Part shown: one piece after another, positions 1 to 8,260 of the stretch
Position numbering within the stretch: the first letter of the stretch is position 1
How the letters are laid out: the number at the start of each line of letters is the position of its first letter
NCBI GenBank assembly: GCA_041392835.1
Contig: JAWKLF010000011.1
Location: forward strand, 1 to 54,345
From: OLB11 sp041392835
Lineage (GTDB): Bacteria; Bacteroidota; Bacteroidia; Chitinophagales; Chitinophagaceae
DNA: 54,345 bases
Direction: 5' to 3'
Notes under the pieces: model-generated
Databases searched by the model: none
Told to the model about the DNA's origin: nothing
The model's input: the letters and a program-made list of their open reading frames with translations, nothing else
Position numbers and translations under genes: made by a program

Positions 1-631
1 TACGACGTATGATGATAATGCAAATCCTGATACAAGCTATGCTACTATATACATCTTAATTAGCAACCAATTCCCGACTCCAATTATATTAGAATCATTC
101 AATGTATTTGAACATGATTGTAAAGTGTCTGTAAATTGGGTTACTACGCAAGAATTAAACGTAGCATACTATGATATAGAAAGAAAAGATAAAAATCAAG
201 ATTATCAAAGCATTGCAAGATGGAATGTAAATGGTAATTCTAATGAAGAAAAATCACATTCATACCTTGATATTAATCCATCAGAAGGAGAAAATGAGTA
301 TCGTTTGAAAATAGTAGATTTAGATGGCAAATTTACTTATACTAAGAGTCAAACAACTTTCTTATCATGTAATTCAAACACGATTTCTGTATACCCTAAC
401 CCAACTTCTTCGGATGCATTTGTAACCCTAAGAACTAACGGTAGTGAACTATTTACAATCAAAGTGTATGATATGACTGGTAAAGTTGTTTATACTAACG
501 CAATAGAATTAGAAAATGAAGCTACTTCTATTCAAATACCTACTTCTAATCTTGCAAGCGGCATATATAACATATCCGTAAATAGCAGTGAAGAAACAAA
601 AGTATTCCAGTTGGTTAAAACAAGTAACTAA
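1..631 (+). CDS. Secreted protein with T9SS type A sorting domain (3' part)
   Basis: The reading frame is open from the window edge (codons from base 2) to the TAA at 629-631, so the N-terminus lies outside. A GTG at 125 is not a convincing start, because the upstream residues fit the family pattern that precedes many Bacteroidota sorting domains: a DCKVSVNW-x-T-x-QE strand, then a repeat-like segment ending in EYRLKIVDLDGKF. The last ~75 residues are a type A C-terminal sorting domain: SVYPNPTS, then KVYDMTGKVV, then LASGIYNISV and a final VFQLVK strand. This domain sends proteins across the outer membrane by the type IX system. The function of the missing N-terminal part cannot be told. A strong terminator follows at once. 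Confidence 0.85.
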   Translation, partial: TTYDDNANPDTSYATIYILISNQFPTPIILESFNVFEHDCKVSVNWVTTQELNVAYYDIERKDKNQDYQSIARWNVNGNSNEEKSHSYLDINPSEGENEYRLKIVDLDGKFTYTKSQTTFLSCNSNTISVYPNPTSSDAFVTLRTNGSELFTIKVYDMTGKVVYTNAIELENEATSIQIPTSNLASGIYNISVNSSEETKVFQLVKTSN

Positions 632-652
632 TACTTAATCCTTTTCTTAAAT

Positions 653-688
653 AAAAAGAGGCTGTCCGTTTGGACAGCCTCTTTTTTT
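653..688 (+). terminator. Rho-independent terminator after the T9SS protein gene
   Basis: A perfect 10-bp stem (GAGGCTGTCC at 658-667 with GGACAGCCTC at 672-681), loop GTTT, is flanked by A5 on the left and T7 on the right. It lies about 20 bases after the stop codon at 631. The flanking A/T runs make it plausible in both directions, but there is no minus-strand gene to use it. Confidence 0.9.
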
Positions 689-796
689 AAATATACAAAA
701 TCTAAAACCAAGTAATACAATTAAGCTTTGAAGTAAGGAATACTTACATGGAATAAGATGTGTATAGAAAGGATATAAAATTTTGTGTATTGTAAT

Positions 797-804
797 TATA
801 TTTG
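797..804 (+). promoter_or_regulatory. Candidate -7 box of the B12 operon promoter
   Basis: TATATTTG matches the Bacteroidota -7 consensus TAnnTTTG. It sits just upstream of the riboswitch fold, so transcription would begin around 810. A well-spaced -33 TTG is not evident (TTTG at 782-785 is too close). Between the terminator at 688 and this box I see nothing else. Confidence 0.45.
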
Positions 805-811
805 TGCTGTA

Positions 812-985
812 CTTGGTATTTAAGGTTTAAAACTATCTTAAATAAAAGGGAAAACAGTGCAATCCTGTTACACTACCCGGTGCTGTAAGTTCTCAAAATT
901 TCTGCATATATATAACCACTAAAATTTTATATTTTGGGAAGGAAGCAGAAACATAGAACGAGTCAGAAGACCTGCCACGTACAAC
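812..985 (+). ncRNA. Cobalamin riboswitch (adenosylcobalamin-type aptamer)
   Basis: The segment carries the conserved parts of the cobalamin aptamer in order: an AAGGGAAAACAGTGCAATCC element at about 846-865, CACTACCCGGTGCTGTAAGT at 871-890, a variable arm, GGGAAGG near 936-942, and the B12 box AGTCAGAAGACCTGCC at 961-976. Compared with the usual forms, CCCGGTGCTG has G where C is common, and the GTGCAATCC stretch may be one A short. The aptamer stands directly before an operon of B12-uptake type genes. Binding of cobalamin is expected to switch the operon off. The ends of the element are approximate. Confidence 0.93.
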
Positions 986-1020
986 ATTTAGTCATTGACT
1001 TCGGGAATAAAGTCTATGCT

Positions 1021-1054
1021 AAATAAGAATATACTTTTCTTATTTATTTTTTTT
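1021..1054 (+). terminator. Intrinsic terminator, likely expression platform of the cobalamin riboswitch
   Basis: A perfect 9-bp A/T-rich stem (AAATAAGAA at 1021-1029, TTCTTATTT at 1037-1045) is followed by A and T8 (1047-1054), about 45 bases after the B12 box and 25 bases before the first start codon. A smaller GACTT/AAGTC hairpin (997-1001 with 1009-1013) lies between the two. The position suggests control by premature transcription termination. The stem has few G-C pairs, so it would be weak alone. Confidence 0.65.
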
Positions 1055-1079
1055 CCCAAAACATTTTATAAAATTTTCT

Positions 1080-2063
1080 ATGGTTAAAAAAATTACTGCT
1101 GCTTTAGCATTACTTTCAATGTCTTTTTTGTCTTTTGCTCAAATTGGTTTTGAAACATTAACACTTACACCTCCCAATCAATATTGGAAAGGTGTGGCTG
1201 CTGTGCCAACAGTTTCAACATTCTACGATCAACAAGCTACTTTTATAAACAGCTATGATACCGCCTTTGGAGGCAGTTGGAGTGGCTGGGGATATTCTGC
1301 CTTAAATGATACTACATCCATATCCTATACCACAAATGAATTGGGTTGTATTGCAGGCAAAGGCCAAGGAGGATCAAATCAATATGGCGTAGCATACCTT
1401 AGTTTTGTTGGTGCCTATAACAAAATAATTTTCAATGGCACTTATATTCCTGTTGGAATGTTTGTTACGAATACAACAATAGCCTACCGTTCTATGCAAC
1501 ATGGCGATTTATTTGCAAAAAAATTTGGTGGCAATAGCGGCAACGATCCTGATTTTTTTAAAATTAGATTAACAGGCTGGCATCAAGGCATACCAAAGTT
1601 GGATACTATCGATATTTATCTCGCTGATTTTAGAGACAGTAACAATACTAATGACTATATTCAAAAAAATTGGAAATGGGCATCAACTTCGCTTCTAGGA
1701 GCATGCGATAGTTTGACATACACACTCGAATCTTCCGATACCGCATTTGGATTTATCAATACTCCAAGCTATTTCTGCATGGACAATCTTAATCTTATGC
1801 CTGTTTCAAGTACTGATTGGGACTTAAACACTCAAACAAAAATTTATCCAAACCCAGCTCAAGATGTTGTTTTTATATCAAATGACAATAAAACTTCAAT
1901 TAAAACACACTTACAAGATATGTATGGTCATATCATAAAAGAAATAAAAATAGAACCTTACCAATATGTACAGATTTCTGTACAAGACTTGGCATCTGGC
2001 ATGTATCTGATGTCTTTTGAACATCAAGGTAAAAAATCACATCGTAAATTGATTATAAATTAA
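1080..2063 (+). CDS. DUF4465 protein with T9SS type A sorting domain, probable B12-binding surface protein
   Basis: First gene under the cobalamin riboswitch; 327 residues. Residues 1-20 are a signal peptide (cut after LSFA). Residues ~21-245 match the DUF4465 pattern: an early GFETLTL strand, SGWGYSALND, GGSNQYGVAY, a MQHGDLFAKKFGG motif, a YLADFRD motif, KWASTSLLGACDSL, and a closing NTPSYFCMDNL. Residues ~255-327 are a type A sorting domain (KIYPNPAQD ... LASGMYLMSF). As I recall it, BtuH, a surface lipoprotein that binds B12 in gut Bacteroides, is of this family; here the surface anchor would be T9SS rather than a lipid. Only 1 base separates it from the next gene. B12 binding is inferred from family and operon. 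Confidence 0.85.
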   Translation: MVKKITAALALLSMSFLSFAQIGFETLTLTPPNQYWKGVAAVPTVSTFYDQQATFINSYDTAFGGSWSGWGYSALNDTTSISYTTNELGCIAGKGQGGSNQYGVAYLSFVGAYNKIIFNGTYIPVGMFVTNTTIAYRSMQHGDLFAKKFGGNSGNDPDFFKIRLTGWHQGIPKLDTIDIYLADFRDSNNTNDYIQKNWKWASTSLLGACDSLTYTLESSDTAFGFINTPSYFCMDNLNLMPVSSTDWDLNTQTKIYPNPAQDVVFISNDNKTSIKTHLQDMYGHIIKEIKIEPYQYVQISVQDLASGMYLMSFEHQGKKSHRKLIIN

Positions 2064-2064
2064 T

Positions 2065-3057
2065 ATGTTGAAGAACCTTCTCTGTTTAATATGTTTTAGT
2101 ATCTGCATACATGCAAAAGGACAATTTGCCCCCCAAGTAGGACATGCAGGCACTACTGCAGTTTACAAAGACTCATCTATTTTTATGACTTGGGGTGATT
2201 CTATCACTATTAAAAGAGGATGGATGGATATAGCAGATACAACACTCGGTTATGCAATGTTTGGAAATACAAATAGTGGTTTAGGAAAAGCAGATGGAGA
2301 TGTAATAAGCTTAGGAGATGCTGGTGAAGCAATACTCTATTTTTCTAACCCAATAGTTGATAAACCTGGTGCAGACTTTGCCATTTTTGAAAATGGCTTT
2401 GCCAACCCTTTAGAATCTTCATTAGCATATTTAGAACTTGCTTATGTAGAAGTTAGCAATGATGGAATTCAATATTTTAGATTCCCATCTTTTTCTCAGC
2501 TTGACACATCTGTACAAATAGCCGGAACTGGAGAGTATCTAAATGCAAGTAAAATACACAATTTGGCCGGAAAATATATAAGTCAATATGGTACACCTTT
2601 TGATCTTCAGGATCTAAGTAATGAAGTTGGGTTAGACTTACAAAATATTCATTTTGTAAAAATAATTGATGTAGTAGGTACAATAAATCCTCCTTTTTTT
2701 TCGACAGATAATTTAAATCATAAAATCAACGACCCCTATCCTACTCCATTCCAAACAGGCGGGTTTGATTTTGATGCTATAGGTATCATACATCCTAAAT
2801 ATCCTAACCAGATAAATACAATCAGTAACGAAGAGACCTTTGCTATTTATCCAAATCCTTGTCTTGACAACCTATACATTTCATTGAATGAAAAAATCAA
2901 TACTTTACAAGTATTTTCTACAGATGGTCAATGCGTATTATTTTGCAATCAGGATTTAAGTGCAATAGACATAAGTAAACTTCCAACTGGCATTTATTGC
3001 ATTACAATTCGTACTGAAAACAACAAATATTTCAATAAAGCATTTTTGAAAAAATGA
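2065..3057 (+). CDS. T9SS-secreted cell-surface protein of the B12 operon
   Basis: 330 residues. The N-terminus is a signal peptide (hydrophobic core LLCLICFSICI, cut near AKGQ). The body (~20-250) belongs to a family of Bacteroidota surface proteins recognisable by GDAGEAILYFSNPIVDKPGADF, then AIFENGF, then YVEVSNDGIQYFRFP and a closing GGFDFDAIGI. The C-terminus (~262-330) is a type A sorting domain (AIYPNPCLDN ... LPTGIYCITI). Homologues often sit beside B12-regulated receptors, so a role as a second surface capture factor for cobalamin or a cobinamide-like ligand is likely but unproven. It starts 1 base after the previous stop, and its own stop overlaps the next start by 4 bases, so translation is probably coupled. 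Confidence 0.75.
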   Translation: MLKNLLCLICFSICIHAKGQFAPQVGHAGTTAVYKDSSIFMTWGDSITIKRGWMDIADTTLGYAMFGNTNSGLGKADGDVISLGDAGEAILYFSNPIVDKPGADFAIFENGFANPLESSLAYLELAYVEVSNDGIQYFRFPSFSQLDTSVQIAGTGEYLNASKIHNLAGKYISQYGTPFDLQDLSNEVGLDLQNIHFVKIIDVVGTINPPFFSTDNLNHKINDPYPTPFQTGGFDFDAIGIIHPKYPNQINTISNEETFAIYPNPCLDNLYISLNEKINTLQVFSTDGQCVLFCNQDLSAIDISKLPTGIYCITIRTENNKYFNKAFLKK

Positions 3058-4118
3058 AAAAATATGTTTTTATAATCATAACATTTTTATTTTCTTGTGT
3101 CAAAGACAAACCCAATCCTAATATTACAAATAATACTACTGAGGAAAAACAAATACTGATTCTAAATGAAGGTGCGTTTGGAAACAATAACAGTGAAATT
3201 AGTATTTTGTCTTCTACACAACAAAAAGTAATTACAAATACTGCTTATGCCAATGCTAATGCAACCAGCATGGGCGATATAGCTCAAAGCATGATTAGGA
3301 TTCAAAATACACTTTATGTATGTATTAATAATTCTAATCGAATTTTAGCTCTAAACCCTAATACTTTTGAGCTAAAAACGAGTATTAACTCTGTTTTACT
3401 TCCACGATATATAGCACCTATTTCTTCTCAATATGCTCTAGTAGGAACACTTTATCAAAATGAAATTTTTGTATTAAATACTGAAACTAATAACATCGTA
3501 TCAAGCATTCAGATGCCCTATAAAAATGCTGAGGCAATGGTTTCATACCTTGCTAAAACCTATGTGTGTTTATGGGACACTGCTTGCCATGCTATTTACC
3601 AAATTGATAATACAACACAAAAAATAGATGATAGCATTACAATACAAGTAGCAGCACCAAGAGAAATGCTACTTGACATTAACAATAATGCTTGGATATT
3701 GTGTGGTAATAAATACCAAAACAAAAAATCATTTCTCTTACACATTGATTTAGCTAATAAACAAGTGATACGTCAATATACATTTGATGCCAATGCAGAA
3801 CCTATGAGGCTTACTATGAATGAAACAAAAGATAGCCTCTATTTTATCCTTGTTAATTATCAAGGAACACAACCGTTCAATGGTGTTTATTGTATGTCTA
3901 TTACAGATCAACAATTAGCAAACACGCCAATTATACAAGCTCCAAACAATTCTTACTTTTGGGGCATCGGTATCAATCCACACAATCAACATATTTACGT
4001 AAGTGACCCAAAAGGTTTTACTCAATCCAGCACTGTATTTGAATACACAAAAAGTGGCGAGTTTATTCAAAGCTTTAGTACAGGCATAGGCAGCAATCAG
4101 TTTTACTTTTCAAAATAA
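3054..4118 (+). CDS. btuG: BtuG-like beta-propeller lipoprotein (YncE/DUF5074 type)
   Basis: 354 residues. A short hydrophobic stretch ends in the lipobox L-F-S-C (Cys15), so this is a lipoprotein, probably on the cell surface. The mature part has repeating propeller blades: LNEGAFGNNNSEISIL, NRILALNPNTFE, NEIFVLNTETNNIV, HAIYQIDNTTQKI, SFLLHIDLANKQV, and WGIGINPHNQHIYVSD. In Bacteroides, BtuG is a beta-propeller that binds cobalamin tightly and caps the BtuB barrel. Gene order directly before the receptor and control by the riboswitch fit the same role. The start overlaps the previous stop (ATGA). The symbol is by family and context, not by tested function. Confidence 0.8.
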   Translation: MKKYVFIIITFLFSCVKDKPNPNITNNTTEEKQILILNEGAFGNNNSEISILSSTQQKVITNTAYANANATSMGDIAQSMIRIQNTLYVCINNSNRILALNPNTFELKTSINSVLLPRYIAPISSQYALVGTLYQNEIFVLNTETNNIVSSIQMPYKNAEAMVSYLAKTYVCLWDTACHAIYQIDNTTQKIDDSITIQVAAPREMLLDINNNAWILCGNKYQNKKSFLLHIDLANKQVIRQYTFDANAEPMRLTMNETKDSLYFILVNYQGTQPFNGVYCMSITDQQLANTPIIQAPNNSYFWGIGINPHNQHIYVSDPKGFTQSSTVFEYTKSGEFIQSFSTGIGSNQFYFSK

Positions 4119-4124
4119 TAATCA

Positions 4125-6038
4125 ATGCGGTTTATTTTATTTTCCATTTTATGTATCCCAACTTTAGCGTTTGCTCAATTCAAAATGGAAGACACTTTAA
4201 AAACTGTCAAAATTATTGAAAACACACAAGAAGAAAGATTAGATAAAAAAAATACAATTGAGAAAGATGTACTGAGTCAATTTCAATTTGACAATCTTGA
4301 AAAAGTATTGGCTATCTATTCAAATGCTTTTGTAAGAAACTATGGAAACAGCAATTTAAGTACCATAAGTTTGAGAGGTAGTAGTGCTGCCCAAACTCAA
4401 GTCGTATGGCATGGTATTTCTATAAACAATGCCTTGCATGGCATGAGTGATTTTAGCCTTTTTCCTACTTCATTTTTTTCAAGTGTTAGTATTTATAATA
4501 ATACACTTGCAGCGAATACTATTGGCGGTTATATTTCTTTAGATCAAAAACCACAACTTTATAATAAAGATTGGTCTGTTTCGGCCGCTTACCATTGGGA
4601 AAGTTTGCTGAACCACAGTAGCTTTTTAAATTTTGAAAAAAGCAATCGAAAAACAATATTTACAACTCAAGTAAGCCTAAAATACGCACACAATAAATAC
4701 GCATTTGATAATACTTTTTTGAACAAGAGAGATACTATAACGCATGGCTTGTATAAAAGTTTTCAAAATATCAGTAGTATACATAGAAAAATAAATAACA
4801 ATGACCAAATAGCGGTTCATGTATGGTATAGCCACACCAATAGAGAAATACCCAAAGCTACTTTTGAAGGAAAAAGTGAAAAAGAAGAATGTATTAAAAC
4901 ATTACGAACTGTAGTAGAAAACAATTTGAGAATAGGAAAATATAAAAGTCATACACAACTTGGATTTATTTACGATGATTATACATTCACCGATTCTATA
5001 TTACAAATACATTCAAATTCCTCTGTTAATACCTATTCATTGTCTGAAAATCTCACATATACATTAGGACATGAACACACTGCTACTTTGAGTGCCACAT
5101 CTTCTATTCAGCATATGAATACAGAACCTTTTCAAAATATTGCCAGACAATTAATTAGTTTTCAATACAAAGTAAGCCCTCGTTATAACAAATGGTATAT
5201 TGCTACTATGTTTCAAAAAGAGTTTACAAATCGTTTTTCTTTGCCATTAATCGCAAGCCTGTCTATGAAATACAAAGTATGGAAAAAACATTTTTTGCAA
5301 GCCAGTGTATCAAAAAATTATCGAATACCTACACTCAATGAATTATTTTATATACCTGGAGGCAACGAACAACTTAAACCCGAAATTTCAAAAAATGCAG
5401 AAGGTGGTATAAGCTCAAATTTGTTTTACAAAAAACATTTATTAACTATGGATCATACACTTTATACAAGACATGTACAAGACTGGATACTATGGTATGG
5501 AGGAGCAATTTTTACTCCTCATAATATTCAAGAGGTTTGGAGCAGAGGTTATGAAGCGCAACTAAACTATAAATTTTTTATTAAAAAGAAACCCTCTGAA
5601 ATAATTCAAGAAATAATAATTGCAAAATCAGAAAAAATATTGTCAGAAAAAACAATACATGCACAAGTATTTTATAGCTATAATTTGGCAACCAGTATAA
5701 AAAGTAACATTCAAAATGATCAGAGTATTGGTAAACAAATTCCATATGTACCTCGATATCAATTAAAGACAAGTATAGCTTATCAAACAGATTTTTTTAA
5801 AGCAGATTACATATATACATATACTGGCTACCGCTTTATTACAACAGACGAAAGTCAATACCTATTACCCTATAGTCAACACCACATTTATGTTTCATAT
5901 CTATATCAGATGAAGCAATATAAATTTCGCTTTTCGATGTCCCTTCAAAATCTATTCAATAGAACATACGAAAGTATGATAGGAAGAGTGATGCCAGGAA
6001 GATCCATAGCTTTTGGAATTCAATGTAGCTACCACTAA
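4125..6038 (+). CDS. btuB: TonB-dependent outer-membrane receptor, BtuB-like cobalamin transporter
   Basis: 637 residues. Signal peptide at residues 1-17 (cut after LAFA). The plug domain follows (~22-145), with the conserved STISLRGSSAAQTQVVWHG and a closing NTIGGYISLD. The remainder is a beta-barrel of alternating strands with a typical NYRIPTLNELFY segment (around 405) and a terminal strand SIAFGIQCSYH. Length is close to E. coli BtuB, with no N-terminal carboxypeptidase-like extension. Last gene of the B12 operon, 6 bases after btuG. Its stop overlaps the convergent acyltransferase gene by 4 bases. Inner-membrane BtuCDF genes are not in the window. Confidence 0.88.
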   Translation: MRFILFSILCIPTLAFAQFKMEDTLKTVKIIENTQEERLDKKNTIEKDVLSQFQFDNLEKVLAIYSNAFVRNYGNSNLSTISLRGSSAAQTQVVWHGISINNALHGMSDFSLFPTSFFSSVSIYNNTLAANTIGGYISLDQKPQLYNKDWSVSAAYHWESLLNHSSFLNFEKSNRKTIFTTQVSLKYAHNKYAFDNTFLNKRDTITHGLYKSFQNISSIHRKINNNDQIAVHVWYSHTNREIPKATFEGKSEKEECIKTLRTVVENNLRIGKYKSHTQLGFIYDDYTFTDSILQIHSNSSVNTYSLSENLTYTLGHEHTATLSATSSIQHMNTEPFQNIARQLISFQYKVSPRYNKWYIATMFQKEFTNRFSLPLIASLSMKYKVWKKHFLQASVSKNYRIPTLNELFYIPGGNEQLKPEISKNAEGGISSNLFYKKHLLTMDHTLYTRHVQDWILWYGGAIFTPHNIQEVWSRGYEAQLNYKFFIKKKPSEIIQEIIIAKSEKILSEKTIHAQVFYSYNLATSIKSNIQNDQSIGKQIPYVPRYQLKTSIAYQTDFFKADYIYTYTGYRFITTDESQYLLPYSQHHIYVSYLYQMKQYKFRFSMSLQNLFNRTYESMIGRVMPGRSIAFGIQCSYH

Positions 6039-6784
6039 ATTAAGTGTTGATGAGCAGTGTAATATTCAGTCATCACATTAAATACTTTTTGTTTAATATT
6101 TCCTACATCATCCAATGTCAAACCTTCAACTTCTATTGAAGGCAAAAAATGAAATTCTATACGATGAGGCTTAGCCCAATATTTTTTTGTTGGGTGCAAA
6201 ATATTTTTAGTTCCAAAAATTAATCCTGGAATAATTGGTTTTTGAGCCATTATAGCAACCCTAAAAGCACCATCATAAAAACGGGCCAAAGGCATAGAAG
6301 TTTTATTTCGTGTGCCTTCTGGAAACAAGCATAAATGCAGACCTTTTTGCATAACCGCTACCATTTTTGCATAACTTTCTGCACGGCTATGAGCATCCAT
6401 TCGATCTACCAAAATAGAACCCGAAGTATATATATATCCAAAAATTGGAATTTTACTCATCTCTATTTTGGCCAATGTTCTATTGGGCCCTGGTATGCCT
6501 GGCGATGAAACTGGCACATCGGCCAATGCATTGTGATTGAGAGTAACTACATAGTTTTGTCCTTTTTTAAAATGCTCTCTTCCTATATGTTTTACAGGGC
6601 AAAATATTAATGGCATATAAATTCCCATCCACACCTGAAAACATGATTGAATAACAATAGATGCCTTTTTTTCTGAAAGAAATGTACGACCCAAGAATAT
6701 TATAATAGCTACAGGTATCATGGTAATAGCAAATAATATCATACCATAAAAAAAATATACTCGAGCTAAAATGTCTTTAATCAA
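6035..6784 (-). CDS. plsC: 1-acyl-sn-glycerol-3-phosphate acyltransferase (PlsC family)
   Basis: 249 residues. It would transfer an acyl chain to lysophosphatidic acid or a related lysolipid at the inner membrane. One hydrophobic segment lies at ~8-32. The catalytic block is H-NALA-D (an HX4D motif, in LNHNALADV), followed by the FPEGTRN motif that binds the glycerol phosphate, and IIPGLIFG. The start read here is TTG at 6784; a possible -7 box TATCTTTG (6811 down to 6804) lies about 20 bases upstream, which supports a start near this place. ATG codons occur 14 and 21 codons further in. It converges on the B12 receptor gene with a 4-base overlap. Confidence 0.85.
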   Translation of the reverse strand: MIKDILARVYFFYGMILFAITMIPVAIIIFLGRTFLSEKKASIVIQSCFQVWMGIYMPLIFCPVKHIGREHFKKGQNYVVTLNHNALADVPVSSPGIPGPNRTLAKIEMSKIPIFGYIYTSGSILVDRMDAHSRAESYAKMVAVMQKGLHLCLFPEGTRNKTSMPLARFYDGAFRVAIMAQKPIIPGLIFGTKNILHPTKKYWAKPHRIEFHFLPSIEVEGLTLDDVGNIKQKVFNVMTEYYTAHQHLI

Positions 6785-6854
6785 AATAAAATATTTGTAT
6801 CGTCAAAGATAAACGAAATGAACAAAATATAAAGTAGTGGCAGAATGAACTTAT

Positions 6855-7532
6855 CTAATCGGGTATAAGCCAATTTATAGGCTCTTTATTTTGTTGCAAT
6901 AAATATTGATTGATTTTTGAAAATGGCTTACTACCCCAAAAACCATTGTGAGCCGACAATGGTGATGGATGAGCAGAAGTTAAAATATGATGATGAGATG
7001 TGTTTATTAATGTAATTTTTTGCTGTGCAAAACGCCCCCACAATAAAAAAACAATTCCCTTTTTCTCATCCGAAATTTTTTTGATAACTGCATTTGTAAA
7101 CAGTTCCCACCCTATCTGACTATGACTCATAGGCTGCGATTCCAAAACAGTTAGTGATGCATTTAATAATAATACGCCTTGCCTTGCCCATATACTCAAA
7201 TCTCCATGCGAGGGTATTGAAATTTGTAAGTCATCGGCCAACTCTTTATATATATTTTTTAAAGAAGGTGGTATAGGTACTCCCTTTTGAACACTAAAAC
7301 TTAACCCATGTGCTTGTTGAAAACCATGATAGGGGTCTTGCCCAAGCAAAACCACTTTAAGATTATTAAATGGGGTCAATTCAAAAGCTTTAAAAATATC
7401 GCTCCCTTTGGGATAGATAGTTTTGCCGGCTTGCTTTTCTTTTTTTAGAAATGAAACTAAATTTTTAAAATAGTTTTGTTGAAATTCAGTTTGCAAAATC
7501 TGTTTCCAATCTTCTGCTATTTGTACATTCAT
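6855..7532 (-). CDS. ung: Uracil-DNA glycosylase, family 1
   Basis: 225 residues, the normal length for the family. It removes uracil from DNA to start base-excision repair. Visible motifs are the catalytic water-activating loop GQDPYHG (Asp66), the PPSLKNIYKEL segment, LLLNASLTV, and the DNA-intercalation loop HPSPLSAHNGFWGSKPFS near residue 190. The start ATG overlaps the stop of the upstream ABC ATPase gene by 4 bases (ATGA), so the two are probably translated together although their functions are unrelated. Confidence 0.96.
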   Translation of the reverse strand: MNVQIAEDWKQILQTEFQQNYFKNLVSFLKKEKQAGKTIYPKGSDIFKAFELTPFNNLKVVLLGQDPYHGFQQAHGLSFSVQKGVPIPPSLKNIYKELADDLQISIPSHGDLSIWARQGVLLLNASLTVLESQPMSHSQIGWELFTNAVIKKISDEKKGIVFLLWGRFAQQKITLINTSHHHILTSAHPSPLSAHNGFWGSKPFSKINQYLLQQNKEPINWLIPD

Positions 7533-8227
7533 AGCGCCGATACATTTTGAGTATCACTCTCCAATATACCATCCTTAAGTCTAATTATTCGTTTGGCATG
7601 CAAGGCTATATCTTCTTCATGTGTTACTAATACTATAGTATTGCCTTTAGATTGTATATTGTCAAATAATTGCATAATCTCATGAGATGTTTTAGAATCT
7701 AAATTGCCCGTAGGCTCATCGGCCAAAATAATAGAAGGATTATTTACCAAGGCTCGTGCTACCGCTACACGCTGACACTGACCACCCGACAATTCATTAG
7801 GTTTATGATGCCAACGCTCTTCCAAGCCCACTTGTACAAGCACTTCTTTAGCTCGCTCCAATCTATTTTTTAAAGGAAGCCCAGCATACATCAAAGGCAA
7901 GGCCACATTGTCGAGTGCCGACATGCGAGGCAAAAGATTAAATTGCTGAAAAACAAAGCCAATTTCTTTATTTCTAACTGCTGCCAATGCCTCATCTTTC
8001 AATAGGCTCACCTCTTTTTTATTCAAAAAGTACTGACCACTCGAAGGTGTATCCAAACAACCTATAATATTCATCAAAGTAGATTTTCCAGAACCTGAAG
8101 GCCCCATTAGTGCCACATAATCATTTCTAAATATCTGCAAATCGAGACCTTTTAGCACAGGTATCTTTTGCTTTCCCAATAGGTAATGCTTAAAAAGTGC
8201 CTCAATTCGTATTACTTCATCCTTCAT
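7529..8227 (-). CDS. ABC transporter ATP-binding protein (LolD/MacB type)
   Basis: 232 residues from ATG at 8227. A longer frame reaches 8293 but would run across the start of the divergent cdaA gene; the residues from MKDEVIRIEALFKHY onward fit the family start. Motifs: Walker A GPSGSGKST, Q-loop FVFQQFN, signature LSGGQ, Walker B ILADEPTG and a switch His in LVTHEED. The sequence type (LKGLDLQIF, LPRMSALDNV) is that of ATPases working with MacB/LolCE-like permeases in lipoprotein release or export. No permease gene is adjacent, so the partner is unknown. Confidence 0.88.
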   Translation of the reverse strand: MKDEVIRIEALFKHYLLGKQKIPVLKGLDLQIFRNDYVALMGPSGSGKSTLMNIIGCLDTPSSGQYFLNKKEVSLLKDEALAAVRNKEIGFVFQQFNLLPRMSALDNVALPLMYAGLPLKNRLERAKEVLVQVGLEERWHHKPNELSGGQCQRVAVARALVNNPSIILADEPTGNLDSKTSHEIMQLFDNIQSKGNTIVLVTHEEDIALHAKRIIRLKDGILESDTQNVSAL

Positions 8228-8248
8228 ATGTATAGACAGTAAAAATAC

Positions 8249-8256
8249 TATATTTG
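8249..8256 (+). promoter_or_regulatory. -7 promoter box 4 bases before cdaA
   Basis: TATATTTG fits the TAnnTTTG consensus and ends 4 bases before the ATG at 8261. If used, transcription would start at or next to the start codon. No clear -33 box is seen. Confidence 0.4.
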
Positions 8257-8260
8257 TGGG

